Source: Phytophthora sp. 'mugwort' (lineage: Eukaryota; Oomycota; Peronosporomycetes; Peronosporales; Peronosporaceae). From it: DNA of 64,000 bases. The position numbers and the translations under genes are program-made. This document shows positions 52,901 through 64,000 of the stretch, one piece after another (positions within the stretch are counted from its first letter, which is position 1; each line of letters starts with the position of its first letter). The notes beneath the pieces were generated by a model. The model did not search any database and was not told the origin of the DNA. It saw nothing but the letters and a program-made list of their open reading frames with translations. The DNA lies in contig JAUCEF010000007.1 of NCBI GenBank assembly GCA_033558025.1, forward strand, positions 1,426,001 through 1,490,000, written 5' to 3'.

Positions 52901-54778
52901 TTGCTCCGTCTTGGACAACCGGAAAGGTGGACGATTGCTTTTTGCGTCTGGTTTTGTTGTCAACTCGAACTCGACGCGGCGGTGAGGTGGTAACCCGTCT
53001 GGTAATGCCTTGGGGAATACTTCTTGATACGTCGCAATTAGCGACTCGATGCGTGTTGGTATAGTTGACAGTTGCGTATCGACCTGGCACACCTTGACGC
53101 GGTAGACCTCTTCGTAGCTTTGTTGTTTGAGCCTTTTTGCAAACTCCACACTGGAGACTTGTGTCGCAATTTTTATCGCAATTTGTGTTGCGGGTTGCTC
53201 GTATTGTGGGCGTTCATGTTCTTGTCGTGATATTTCTGGTCGATGGTTGGATTCGATGTCCAAACTTGGCTTAGCGGTTGGTTGAGCAGGATTCAATACA
53301 CCTGGTGTGGGTTCGATTCCCAAAGGCCATCTTTTATTGTTGCCTTCCTCAAAGCTGACTTCGTGCGTCTGATAGTTGATCTGGGGATTGTACCGATGGT
53401 AAAAGGGCTTTCCCAGGATCATGTCTTGTCCATCGCCCATTTTCCACTCGATGACGCGGATGTTGAAACTTCGACCCCCTACCTCGAGGTCCACCAATCC
53501 ATGCTTGGCCTCTTGAGTCGTGGTGGTTGTGCCATCGAACCTCTTGACCTTGATGTGTTCGGAGGTGGCCAGGTGGCCGAGTACTCCAGGCTTCACAATG
53601 TTGTCGGTGGCTCCACTGTCGAACATAACTATCACGTCGTTGCCGTTGCACTTGGCAGGGATACGCACTAACTCATGTTCCCCGTATTCCTCCTTGGAGA
53701 TGGGGGCGTTGTGGTTAACTTCCACTACAGTCTCCTCTCTCGCACTTGGTGTTGGATCGACGACGAATTCCACGGTGTTGGTTTCCGTGTTGTGAGTGTC
53801 ATACTCTTCGATGTCGTGAGTACCATACTCCTCGGTGTTTCCCTCCTGTTCGAAGTAATTGACCGCCGTTCTGCGCCAAGGCTGATTTGCAGGGGCACCG
53901 TTGTTTTGTCTGCGTGCATCGCTGTTCTTCTTCTTGTAGCATTCGCTGATGAGATGCCCAGTCTTCTTGCAATACGCACAAACTTTCCGTGGCTGGTGTG
54001 ATGGTTGCGGATTATACCGAACTTGTGCGTTGTCGATTTCCATGGGTTCCGGACCCGAATTACGCGACTGGTATGGTCGACCAAACTTCGTGTTCCTGGC
54101 GAACTGGGGAGCTTGTTGCTGATACCTTGGTTGACTTGAGAACCTTTGTGGAGGTCGCTGGTGGCAGTCATATCGTTGATTGAACGATCCGCCGAAATGA
54201 GTGCGTTCGTACTCGAGAACTGCAAAGCACTCCGAGATCGTGTCGCATTGGCGGTATTCCACTTCGCGGCCTAATTGGGCGACAAGTCCACGCGTAAAGT
54301 ACGTGATTTTGTCCAGTTCACTAATGTCTTTGACTTGCGTCAGCAACATTCGGAACCTGCCAATGTAGTCTTCGAGGGACTTGCATCGATTCTGACGCAA
54401 CTGGTATAGTTGGTCACGCAACCGACGCTGATTGTCCCGAGGCACAAACTCATTCGTGGGTAAGTGCATGAGGTCTTGCACGTCATGGACATTGCTGCGG
54501 TTCAGCATGTACCACGCGGCTGCATTTCCTCGGAATTTTGCGCTCATCATGGCCACAATGCGTGAGCCGTTGACTGGGTCTTCCCAGTTGATGTTTTTGG
54601 CCTCAAGGAACCGCATGACTTGGTCAAAGTATAGATCGACCGATTCTCCAATCTCACCCGAAAAATGTGGGAGTGAGATGCTTTCGACTCGCGTTTCTTT
54701 GCGTGCGAGTTGCTCCATAAGTTGTTGCTGCCTTTCGGCGAGCTCTGTCATTTGTTTCACTAGATCGAGGATACTCAT
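49951..54778 (-). pseudogene. Gypsy Gag-Pol polyprotein, disabled
   Basis: From ATG 54778. Gag (about residues 1-260) is followed by a CX2CX4HX4C knuckle (CAYCKKTGHLISEC, C267 to C280), protease (FDSGATDN, Asp387), then RT from about residue 592. RT has FSVLDLAQGYHQM and, in another frame, VVYLDDICVF. RNase H follows (TTDASGH, THEKEL, FTDNSA, ADALSR). Integrase has an HHCC finger (CETCARW) and catalytic residues in VSMDFITG, IISDRDPKF and ADGQTERQN. A chromodomain-like end reads WLIKWNGYPDHEVT. There are three lesions. The frame shifts in the TG/CA dinucleotide run at 52534-52550 and again near the 4-nt T run 52305-52308. A TGA just before 50047 replaces the Trp expected in the chromodomain. 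The frame then runs on to a stop formed at the LTR junction (49951-49953). Confidence 0.9.
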
Positions 54779-54892
54779 TTTCCTAATTGCCTCTTTTGTT
54801 TGAATGTTCGTTTTTTTTTTTTTTCTTTTGTTTTGTTTTGTTGGGGCTCTGCTATACCAATTTGCTATACCAAAAAAAATGAGCGCTTATTA
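54779..54892 (-). other. Spacer between extra ORF and gag
   Basis: On the minus strand contains A-rich tracts (plus-strand T run near 54811-54824). No gene. Confidence 0.5.
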
Positions 54893-55453
54893 TTAAGCCC
54901 TATTAGAAGTTCCTGACTTGTTTCTGCGGATTTGCTTGTACGAGGTGATCTGCCGGTCCGTGAAAGCGGTGAGTAAGTCTTCGACCTGCTCGAGACGGTG
55001 ATTGAGGCGATCCGTCAGTTCTTGCAGCAGGTTGCGGGCGTCCGAGTCCTTGGCGTTGGGGATTTCGTTCCGAATAAACTTGACAAGCTTTTGTTGCTTG
55101 ACGAGGATGTCAAATAGGTCGTGGCGAAGCTTATCGATTTTAGCTTTGTCGCCAGGGTACTTAAAGAGATCCCCGGTACTTCTGCAAAAGCAGGCTTCCG
55201 TTTCCCGGGTTTTTCTCTTTCCCATACGCTTGGGGTCGAGAGGGGTGACCTTGCCAACCGTCCGGACAACTGTTGCGCAACCAGCTAGTGTACGACACGC
55301 TATAGGGAAGTTATCCTCCGTGTTAGCAATGGCGTGGCAGGCACACGGCACTAAACCACAGACCCAAAGCTTGGAGTTCCCTATGTGATGCGCGATTGTC
55401 ACCAGCAACGGCACAAACCAGTCCGAAAACCAGACAAGGATTTGTAGGAACAA
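54893..55453 (-). CDS. Extra ORF between the 5' LTR and gag
   Basis: Intact frame of 186 codons in the sense orientation, ending in two tandem stops 114 nt before the gag ATG. The N-terminus is hydrophobic and could be a signal or membrane anchor (FLQILVWFSDWFVPLLVTIA). A Cys-rich stretch follows (LWVCGLVPCACHAIANT). The C-terminal half is basic and helical, likely coiled coil (KLRHDLFDILVKQQKLVKFI, LLQELTDRLNHRLEQVEDLL). Ty3/gypsy elements normally have only leader RNA here. I do not recognise the protein. It could be an element gene for RNA or membrane interaction, a captured host exon, or non-functional. Confidence 0.5.
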   Translation of the reverse strand: MFLQILVWFSDWFVPLLVTIAHHIGNSKLWVCGLVPCACHAIANTEDNFPIACRTLAGCATVVRTVGKVTPLDPKRMGKRKTRETEACFCRSTGDLFKYPGDKAKIDKLRHDLFDILVKQQKLVKFIRNEIPNAKDSDARNLLQELTDRLNHRLEQVEDLLTAFTDRQITSYKQIRRNKSGTSNRA

Positions 55454-55586
55454 GTCACCTTCTGGCTATGCCACCAAGTAACTTGTTCGATGTGCGAGGA
55501 AGACCTTCCGGCGTATGCCACCCAGTCAACCACTCGCAATAGGACCTCTTGAGCAATTGCAGACCCTTCGGAGACTTGACCAACAA

Positions 55587-55595
55587 GTGCTACCA
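55587..55595 (-). other. Primer binding site of the gypsy element
   Basis: On the minus strand TGGTAGCAC lies two bases inside the 5' LTR (55598), as expected for a tRNA-primed element. Confidence 0.6.
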
Positions 55596-55597
55596 CT

Positions 55598-56133
55598 TGT
55601 AATGATGTGGGGCGGAGGAGAAGGAGAAGGAGTTGTCGAGTAGGAAGGAAATTTGGAAGTGATTCATTTTGGGCGGTCCTTAGTTCGCTAGCGCTATATC
55701 TAAGCCGCCATGGAAGCTCTTGTGTGTCCTTTGTGCCACGCTGGATATTCTCCGCACGGTGACCAACCATTCCTCTACATCACATGCAAACCTACACGTC
55801 ACACTCTATTGACTATCTGATTGGCTGGAGACTCTGGGACATTCTCTGGTTTCGTCATCATGATAATGATTGCGTGTACCATGAGTGTAGTTCACATACG
55901 TGATCCTTGGAAGATGTCGTGGTGTCGCGCGGCGCCTCCTTATGTGCAATTTATGCAAAATATGCAAAATAAAATGTGTTATCGATGGGACTCGAACCCG
56001 TGACCTTTGACTTGGACGATAGAAACTTTACGTCTGCACCAGACTGTGCGTATATCGATTGTGTCGGGACCAAAGATTTTACCCAAACGTAACCGATGTA
56101 AAATGTGTCGTAATTGCAAACCACATCCTTACA
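55598..56133 (-). repeat. 5' LTR of the gypsy element
   Basis: Direct repeat of 49420-49955 with the same TGTAA..TTACA ends. Confidence 0.92.
55981..56059 (-). other. tRNA-like sequence in the 5' LTR
   Basis: Identical to the copy at 49803-49881, in the sense orientation of the element. Confidence 0.55.
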
Positions 56134-56138
56134 CCGAC
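56134..56138. repeat. Target site duplication, right copy
   Basis: CCGAC, identical to 49415-49419. Confidence 0.85.
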
Positions 56139-56156
56139 AATACTCGCCCAACGGGC

Positions 56157-57650
56157 ATGACGAAGACCACGACATCACCGAGCCCCTCGGCGCCCAGCGC
56201 ACCCACAACACCCGCCGACACGTCCGTGTCCGAGGCCGCAGCATCCAATGCTGGCCCAACGAAGGCAAGGAGCCAGATAAAGGCGGACTCCGCCATCAAG
56301 AAAGCCGGAAAGGCGAAAGCCCCGCGGACTAGCACCACGCCGAAGACGGAGACCAAGAAGACCAAGACACCGGCTCGCAGAGCGGCTTTCTCTGCCGCAC
56401 GCCGTCGTAAACGGCACGAAGTGTCCGTGCAAGGCCCCGTGGGTTCGATGAGCGATGAGTCAAGCGGCGAGGGTGACGACGTGGTCAATCCTAACCTCGT
56501 CCTTCCTGACGAGGACATCCCTGGCAAAGCCACATCCGCCGATAAGACGAAGCCTCCTGCGCCTGCGAAGAGCCTGGCCCCGCCGACCACTCCGTCTACC
56601 GAAGCGGGCCCGCCGAGCACGCCGTCCGCCAAAGCGACCACGCCGGCCAGCACACCGGAGGCAACCACGGACTCAGAGAAGGGTATGGCCAAGGACCTGC
56701 GCGTCGATGCGCCTGTAGAGGTGGTCCCGTCCAAGCCTCTTGAAGAGACGCCCGTCACTGATGTGGAGGCGAAGGGCAAGACGCCTGCGGACCCCATATG
56801 GGACGTGCCGGTGACCCCAGAGATCTCGCTTCCCGAAGTTGTCTCCCACGAGGTGGACTACGAGTTGTCGGAGGACGATCACGAGTCGCCGTCGTCTTCT
56901 CCACAGCTCACTGAGCAGCACGTACCATTTATCCGGTAAGCCCTGCGAGTCCGCGCAGCACCGTTGTCGAACAAGGGCCCAGCTGGTGCCAAAGAGCCGT
57001 GAAGCCACGACTGAGCCTGCCACTCCTGCACCTCAGCTCAAGGAGACTCTCATCATCACCAACGCCGGTGTTGATGAAGGCTCGACCCCGCGCGTCTGCA
57101 GCACGCCAACCGTTAACACTTGCGCGATCGCGCGGACGCAGCGCGTCTCGACGCCGAACAATCGCAAGACCGCAAACGTGAACACGAGCCGTCGGCCCCG
57201 CGAAGTCGCGAGCAGCTGCTAGCCCATCGCATCCGGTCTCCGGAGGAGTTTTCATCGTATTTGCGGCGAAGCCGTCAGCCCGGAGTCACCGTAGCCAGCT
57301 GTGAGGAGTGTCCGATCGTCCTTGTGTGCGATACGCCTCTCGCTCGACAGACCAGCGAGGTTGAGTTCGAGGGATATCTCCGCCACGCCGGCTACCCCGT
57401 AGCTAAGTTACTGCGGTCGCCTCATCGGCAAGATTGGCTCGTGCTGCGACGTCTTCGCTTTCCCATGGCGAAGATGAAAGCTGACCGGACTTGGGATCGA
57501 TGTTGGGACGTCCGAGACTTGCCCACACCACAAGTTGTCCTCGAAGAGGTCGTGGAGAAGGTTCAGAAGCCGAGGCAGTCACAGCAGTTGAACCTAGGAG
57601 CGTTCGGGAGCCTGTTAGCGCCGACCGGCTCCGTGGGAACGCTTATAATC
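56157..57650 (+). pseudogene. Gag/ORF1-like protein relic, probably of a LINE
   Basis: From ATG 56157 an open frame of 260 codons runs to 56939. It is disordered, rich in Lys, Pro, Thr, Ser and Ala, with a basic ARRRKRHE patch and an acidic end. After a stop, coding continues in other frames: 56941-57220 and then 57120-57650, where an ordered domain appears (SPEEFSSYLRRSRQPGVTVA, CEECPIVLVCDT, YLRHAGYPVAKLL, RDLPTPQVVLEEVVEKV). The layout resembles ORF1 of oomycete LINEs; the C-X2-C pair could bind zinc. The LINE RT on the same strand at 62640 onward may be its separated ORF2. The young gypsy element sits in its leader, 19 nt before the ATG. Confidence 0.5.
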
Positions 57651-60600
57651 GTCCCAATGTCAGCGCAGTCCACCGCGAGGCGGCTTTCCGTCTCCCACGT
57701 ATTATTGGACGAGGGGTAGCCGCGCCACTTCACCAGATATTGGTCGACGCCCGCGCACCTCTGGTGTTCCACCATCTTCGCCACATAGAAGTACTGCTCC
57801 CCATCACTATCCAGTAGGTGTGGAGGAGGCTGGAGCGGCCGTTGCTGGGTCGTCGCGGCTCGAGTTGACGCCACCGACTGGTTCGGAGAAGTTTGCGGAA
57901 GCCATGGCAGGTTGTCAGATCCGTTTAGACGTTTGGAGAAGGACTTGACGCAGTCTGAGATGCGTGTCCGCCTCCTTTCGCTCGAAGAGCAGGTCGGGTG
58001 GATCCAGTATCGCTATGACCGCGTCCGACGTCTGGAGCGGCACCCGCCTGTCGAACCTGCGAGAGCTGCTTCTGCTGCGCGGCCGCCATCGGCGCCTGTG
58101 ACAGAGGAGGCGCTGATGCGAGTGATGCAGAGCGCTCTGCGTCGCTACACGGGGTCTCGGGCAGACTCGGCGGATGGCGCTCAGCCTCATGGTACGCTTT
58201 GAGCATGCCGACGTAGAACGATGGATGCGTCGCCATGGACGATGGCAGATCCAGCGGGTAGGCGTTGCCGTGGACACCGATGACCGCGAACGGCCCCATG
58301 CATCGTGGCCTGGGTTTTGTGCTCCCCACCGAAGCCACTGCGTGTATAGGAAGGATTTTGGCACTTAACGACATCAAATTTCCAATTTTAAACACTTGTG
58401 TTGTTGCGCCCTTGGCGGTCACTGTTTTCCTTTTGTAGGTTTTGGACGGCTGCCATTGCGTCACGACGCGCGCGGGCGAATCGCTGCTCAAGCCTCGATG
58501 GAGGAAAGAAGATTCCGTTTCACGGACGGACGGACGTCTTTGAGACCCATTGGGTCGTCGACGACAGACCTTCCGTCATTCAAATCAGAAGCCGGAGGCA
58601 ATGATAACGGCGTATGCGGATGCCGCAACCCGCTAACGTAGAACGAGGTGAACCGCGTTATTCAGCGCAAATTCCACTTGCGCCAATTGCGTGCTCCACT
58701 TCGTGGGTGCTGCCACGCAGACACTGCGCAAGATGTCTTCCAAGCCACGGTTAACACGTTCGGTTTGACCATCGGTGTGTGGATGGTCCGTCGTGGATAT
58801 CTCCAACTTCGTACCGAGAAGTCAGAACAGGTGTTGCCAGAAGTGAGACCAAAACCGAGGGTCTCTGTCACTAACAAATGCTTCTGGGAGGCGGTGACGA
58901 CGGAAGCCATTGTCAATGAAACGTTGTGCCGCCTGCGGCTCTGTCACACTCTTCTTCACAGACACCAGCCGTATCATCTTGCTCAGCCGGCAAACGAAGA
59001 CAAGATGCCAGCATGGCCTCGCCTATCGGGTGGCAACACGAAGATGAAGTCCAAACTCACCGAGCGCCAACCGTCAGGCGGAACAGCGTGCTCATCAGTG
59101 ACGCTGCGAAAGCGGGCGAGGGTTTCACCCGTTGGCACGTCTCGCACGTCTTGACGTAAGTGCGAACCCACTTGCACATGTGGGGCCACCAGAAGTCCCG
59201 TGTCACCGACGTGTTCGTCTTTTCTTGACCCAAGTGGTCGCTGAGCGCCGTGTCGTTTGTCTCAAACAGGATTAGGTGCCTCAGGGCGTCGCCGTTGGGC
59301 ACGACCAGGCGAGGATCGTTCTCTTTGTCTACTTAGTAGTAGAGAAGGCCCTGAGAGAGGGTATAGCGCTGCAACCGTGCGTGTTGACAAGTCGTAAGCT
59401 GGGCGTTCCCAGAGCCCGCGTGCAGCGCTTGTACCAAATCTCTGAGATCGTCGTCTTTTGCGTAAGCTTCACGGATCAGCTAGTGGAGCGGCGACTCGAG
59501 AAGCACAGCATGTGCTAGCTCGTAATCTGGTCTCCTGTAGAGCGCGTCTGTCAGGACGTTTTACTTGCCCGGCTTGTAAGCCACCGTGAAGTTGTATTCG
59601 GCGAAGAACGATAGCCATCGCGCCATGCGCTGAAGAGATGCGGCGACGAGGTCGCCGTCCTCAACGAGGCATAGTCTGTGTATATCACAAAGGGCTTGCT
59701 GCCCAGCCGATAACCCTGAACTTCACTAGCGCGTACTTCATCGCGAGGAGTTCCTTGTCATGGACAGGGTAGTTCTTTTCCGCAGCCTTCAGATATCACC
59801 CTCTCCCTGTCGGCATCAACTTGGAGCAGGGCACAGCCGATGGTAAAGTCAGAAGCGACACACATAACGCTAAACGGACTATCCTCGTCGGGAAGTGCCA
59901 GGATTGGGGCACTCTGCAGATTCTGCTTGATGGCGTCGAAGGCTCTCTGAGCCTCATCGGTCCATGACAATTCCGCTTCTTCTTTAGGAGGTTCGTCAAA
60001 GGTCTGGCCAACTCAGCGTAGTTCTCGCTATACTTGTGTAAGTACTTGGCGAGGCTGAGCCACTTGCGCAGATCCCGCTGGGAGGAACCATTGTGAGATT
60101 GCTTCAATTTTCTCGGGGTCAGCCCGGACGCCGTCCTTCCCAAGGAAGCACCCGAGGAATGGGGTTTCTTCCGCGCCGAAGATGCACTTGTTAATGTTTG
60201 CATACAGACGGTTCTCCCTAAAAACAAAAACCTCACGGAGGTGTGAAATGTGTATTTCGACGTCGGTTTTTCCATCCGCAGCACGGCTGTGAACGAAGAT
60301 ATCGTCGAAGTAGGTCTGCACGAAGTGCCGTAGCGGCAGGAATAGCTGTGTCACCAAGCGATTAAACGTCACTGGCGCGTTGGATAGCCCTTGGAGCATC
60401 ACCAACCATTCCCGCAACATCCCGCTGGGAGTCCTCACCGCTGTCAGAGGAATATCCCATTCCCGCATCAGTAGCTGATAGTACCCGTCAACCATGTCGA
60501 GTCGGAACACAGTGCAGCCTACCATGTTGTTCTGTAACACATTTTTCCGAGGAATAGGCGTTGCGCCGGGATGGTGGCCGTGTTCAGCTTGTTGAAGGCG

Positions 60601-62690
60601 TAAACCATACGCCACTTCCCGTTGGGTTTGCGCACCCAAAATGTCGGGGACGAATGCGGCGACATTGACTCGCGCACCATGCCGGCAGCATGTTTCGCCG
60701 CGAAGAACGCATCCATTACATCAGCTTGTTCCTGGCCACTGACGTGTGGTGCAGTAGTTGATACCAGGCTCCAATTCGATCTCGTGGCGAACGCCACGAT
60801 CGTGGAAATAAAGAAGTTTGTTTTTTCAGAGACCACATCCGAGTACTCCTTCAGCAGGGGATAATAAGGATCCGAGGAATCCCTTACAATGGTTGCGCCA
60901 TAACGCAGTTGTCTCTGCGAGGCCCTTTCCTCTTCTAGAACGTATGTGTCCATGACCGACGATCTATTAAGTTCTATCGAGTCCTGATCTCGGCAGAAAA
61001 GGACGAGGTCCCCACTTTCTCCCGCCTTTAATGACTTGAGGAACTCGACGTACGAGCGCTCTTCCATCTCCATGAGCTCCGACACACCGGGTAAGGGAGT
61101 TAGCTCAACACCCGCCTCGCTGTTTCCCGTGAGTATATCAACGACCACAGTGATGGACACCCCGCTCACTGGGCCAGCAGGTAGGGATGCAGCCTCGCTG
61201 CGAATCCCTTCATTTGTGGGAGTCTCTACTCGACCACCTTGGGTTGCGCGACGTCCGTTGCCAGCGTCTTCCTCATCTGCGTGAGCTGAACCAGCTCGGG
61301 CGCGTTGCGCTGTGGGAGCCTATGCTCGACCACCTTGGGTTTCAGAAACGACCACTCGTTCCGCATAGCCGGCGAAATGCCGTTCCCACGTGGCACTCGG
61401 TGCTCGTACACGAACCCGTCGCGAGATGAGGAGGGGACAAGACCCGCCAAAGCTCGATCCACGAGGGGTCTGTGACTAGCACCTACGGTGCGACTGCGCC
61501 AGTCAATCTACGGCTCATGCTTCACAAGCCAGGGCCTGCCGAGGATCAGGTCGTACCGATCGTCATTGTCGAGGACAATGAACGGTTCGACCGAGTTTTA
61601 AAGTCGTCAAATTGACATGCAAAGGGAGGAAAACTGAACTGGCAAATTGACATGAAAAGGGAGGAAAACCTTCCGCGTCGATACAATCGAACGGGTCGCT
61701 AGGATAACAAACACATTATGTTTACCATGAGAGTTTTCATAAGCTTTAGCATACAGTGTACTGTTCCTAGCAACGCTAGTTTGCATTGCGAAATTGTAGG
61801 ACGCTCCCGAATCGATCAGGATGGGCATAGACGCTTCATACCCTGGCAGTGACGGCCACGACGTTAGACCGCGTAGCGGCCACCGAGAGAAATAACAACG
61901 TTGTTTCAGGGATTGCTCTCCAGGGCGGAGAGGTGGCGTGGCCACCATAGACCGGGAAGGGGTCTCCCAGCAGGGCGTCCTGCACCTACTGGGGGGAGCA
62001 TTCGTTTCGACAAGTTGGAGTCAATCACATTGAGCGACGACGACGCCGAGGTGCCCTTGCCACGGTTGATTCGCCACGGGTTTGTCGGGCAATTGCGACG
62101 GAAGTGGCCTACTTCGTTGCAGCCGAAACAACGACCACTCGCTTGTGGTTTCCTCGAAGTGAGTCGAGCCGACTAGGCCGAACAGATCTCCATGGGGATG
62201 GGGCCCTTAGACGAGTCCGAAGGGCCAGCATGCCCTTGTGCAGAACGCACATAGTGGTGTTCGAGCAGAGCGAGGTGTACTGCCTCATTGAAGGTTTTGG
62301 GTTGACGCCGAAAGAGCTCCGTCTGCACCGGACCCGTGCGGACACCATCCATGAACACCGTGACCTTCAAGGCCTCCGAGAGGAGAGCTCCGGCCATAGC
62401 CGCTTCAAGGTTTTGCAGTTCCGTAACATAGTCTTGAAGGGAGTGCATGCTTGCTTGCTTCGCAAGAACAGGAGCGGTGGCGATACGCCACGTTGGCCAA
62501 CAGAAAATTCTTGCGGAGCTCCTGTTTCATGAACGACCGTGAGTGAACTACCCCAGAGACGTGGTCTCTCGAACCATGCCCGACCTCCCAGGTTCGACAG
62601 GGCGAAGGCGACTTGAGATCTCCGCTTCGGCGAAGTGTTTCGTCGCTGGGTACGCGTGATGTTTCCTGGGACTTTGGTGGCGCTACTATC
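57640..62690 (-). pseudogene. Older gypsy polyprotein relic
   Basis: On the minus strand, in order: Gag C-terminal half (62692-62173, with YVTELQNLEAAMAG and VTVFMDGVRTG); a zinc knuckle CFGCNEVGHFRRNC near 62065-62110; protease with MPILIDSGAS near 61800-61830; pol linker and RT start (61169-60519, with SSPTFWVRKPNGKWRMVYAF); RT core with FRLDMVDGYYQ and YFDDIFVHS near 60310-60290; an RNase H start (CVASDFTIGCALLQ, near 59860); integrase finger (59302-59057, CETCQRV); integrase DGQTERVNRG near 58750-58785 in a shifted frame; the post-integrase part (58491-57925); and a chromodomain (57810-57660, YLVKWRGYPSSNNTWETESR). Many stops and shifts are present and no LTR was found at either end. Both ends abut plus-strand LINE-like sequence. 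Confidence 0.8.
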
Positions 62691-64000
62691 AACGGTAGCC
62701 CACTTTCGCCCTTTGAATTAGGGAGAGGCCTGCGGCAAGGAGACCCTCTCTCCCCGGGTCTGTTCGTGCTTTACGCAGAACCTTTGCTGAACTTGATTCG
62801 CGCCAAGATGAAGGATGCTGGACTTCGGTGTGGAGACTCTTCGGTGGGCCATACAGTTATCAGCTTTGCTGATGACTGCACTGGACTACTGAGGGACCTG
62901 CAGGACACTCAGCGTCTACTGGACTTGGTGGAGCTCTTCTGTGAGGCATCGGGCATGGAGCTGAACAAGAACAAGACCGTGGTGCTGCCTTTCCACCCCT
63001 GGAACAGTGAAACCGACAGCATCCGTGAGGAACTACAGCAATTGGGACTAAAGGTTGTTGAGAACAACGACTCGGCCAAACTGCTTGGTATATACTACGG
63101 TCCCAAGTTCACAGACGCGGCACGGTTACAGCACATATTGGCGGACATGCAGACAAGGTGTTCACCGTGGAAGTACCGGGCACGTACTCTACGAGGACAA
63201 GTGGTCATCCTACAACAGATTATCTTGCCTGTTCTCTGGTACACGGCCAGTGTCTGCTACATACCTGAAACTGGTTTCCAAGACCAAGTCCAGGACATGA
63301 TAGTACGGTTCATGACCCAGTCTTCTGTCGAACATCATGCCCCGAGCTTGGTGGGCATTGCCCATGCACATGGGTGGCCTCGGCTTAGCGCCTATGACAA
63401 CGATGATCGAGGGACCCCAACTACACATGCTCTGCAAGCTGCTCATGGCCGTACGCCGGTCACCTGATGATGTACCCTCATGGGCCACTCCAGTCATTGC
63501 GCTGTTTGACTCTGTGATGAAACCTTGGGGACGCGACTTTGACATCCTGTACGCGCCGGTCTGGAACAGCCCTCATCATGTGGTGTCTCGACGGCTAAGA
63601 CGATGGAGACCGCTTGGTTTGTATTGGCACCATGTTCACTTCCTTTGGAACACCAAACTGCGCCCCAAGATCACTCGCAACATGACCAAGTTTGACAAGT
63701 TGACAATGCCGCTGCTGGACAATGTGGATATCACGACTGCAACCAAGACGCCCAAGACCCTGCGAGCCGCAAACCTGGGCATTGTCCAAGACCTTATTCG
63801 CTTAAAGGTTTATCGGATATCTGACTTGTTTGAGCTTAGTGGATACCCGCCTCAAGCCGCCAAGCTATCCCAAGTCATCCGTGAGCATGGCCAGCCTAGG
63901 AGTGCTAACAGCGTGAGCTTCTGCGGATCTTTCTTAACTAAGATTGACTCGCAGTTACGACCGTTGGCCAACATGCCCATTGGATCCCGCCCCAAGCCAC
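62640..64000 (+). pseudogene. LINE reverse transcriptase, truncated, runs off the right edge
   Basis: Plus strand. RT palm has RGLRQGDPLSPGLFVLYAEP and the catalytic VISFADDCTGLL near 62860-62895, then GMELNKNKTVVLPF and LLGIYYGPKF, and a thumb region (TLRGQVVILQQIILPVLWYT). One frameshift near 63355-63395 moves the frame; it then stays open to the window end (GGLGLAPMTTMIEGPQLHML onward, VMKPWGRDFDILYAPVWN). The 5' side starts in mid-palm next to the decayed gypsy gag, so the endonuclease and RT fingers are missing. The family differs from the LINE pair at 5-11 kb. Confidence 0.8.

Larger units (their letters stand above)
49420..56133 (-). mobile_element. Complete Ty3/gypsy LTR retrotransposon (chromovirus-like)
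   Basis: A 6714-bp element on the minus strand with two 536-bp LTRs that differ at only four positions by eye, TGTAA..TTACA ends, a CCGAC target duplication, a primer site next to the 5' LTR and a short purine tract next to the 3' LTR (minus strand GGAGGA, 49956-49961). Coding order 5' to 3' is an extra ORF, gag, protease, RT, RNase H, integrase, then a chromodomain-like end. The near-identical LTRs mark a recent insertion, although the polyprotein carries three disabling changes. Confidence 0.93.

Noticed and set aside
56129..56797. Minus-strand ORF of 222 codons
   Set aside because: Shadow of the low-complexity plus-strand ORF at 56157-56939; Val/Gly/Ala-rich antisense of Lys/Pro/Thr codons.
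1..64000. RXLR or Crinkler effector genes
   Set aside because: No ORF combines an N-terminal signal peptide with an RXLR-EER or LFLAK motif at the right distance.
1..64000. CRISPR arrays, rRNA genes, bacterial-type operons
   Set aside because: None seen. Gene structure, introns and element types are eukaryotic.

Overview
This window looks like a gene-poor, repeat-rich stretch of an oomycete nuclear genome, most likely Phytophthora or a close relative. The reasons are genes with no introns or short ones, oomycete-type initiator (Inr) elements just upstream of three gene starts, and a dense mix of decayed LINE, Ty3/gypsy, Tc1/mariner, pogo, hAT and Mutator-like (MULE) elements. The organism is inferred; nothing in the window names it.

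Four host genes can be supported. At the left edge are a long coiled-coil protein of unknown function (542-2158, +) and a three-exon gene for the cytosolic iron-sulfur assembly factor CIA2/MIP18 (2235-2872, -). In the middle (32975-39439) lie two tail-to-tail paralogues of an unusual protein: a secreted-type CotA/bilirubin-oxidase-like multicopper oxidase fused in one reading frame to a C-terminal ZIP-family metal transporter. Both are intact, keep all four copper-binding His clusters and both ZIP HNFPEG motifs, and start 40-60 nt downstream of a strong Inr. The design resembles a one-polypeptide version of the yeast Fet3-Ftr1 oxidase/permease pair, but with a divalent-metal transporter. This is the most interesting system in the window.

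The rest is mobile DNA, mostly broken. From 5 to 11.3 kb lie two same-orientation LINE relics. From 11.4 to 31 kb come a MULE relic, a SET-domain pseudogene, undetermined retroelement-like debris, a Tc1-like relic, two further MULE relics, a hAT relic and an IS630/Tc1-like relic. From 41 to 43 kb is a mariner element with recognisable inverted ends, then an internally deleted gypsy remnant and a pogo-like relic.

From 47.5 kb to the end is a nest of retroelements: an LTR plus primer site and gag fragment; a complete young Ty3/gypsy element (49420-56133, minus strand) with near-identical 536-bp LTRs, a 5-bp target duplication (ccgac), a tRNA-like sequence in each LTR and an extra ORF ahead of gag; the gag/ORF1-like gene into whose leader it inserted; a second, older gypsy polyprotein on the minus strand; and a LINE reverse transcriptase that runs off the right edge.

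No true tRNA, rRNA, CRISPR array or convincing RXLR effector gene was seen. Calls of decay rest on reading frames by eye. Approximate boundaries are given for pseudogenes.
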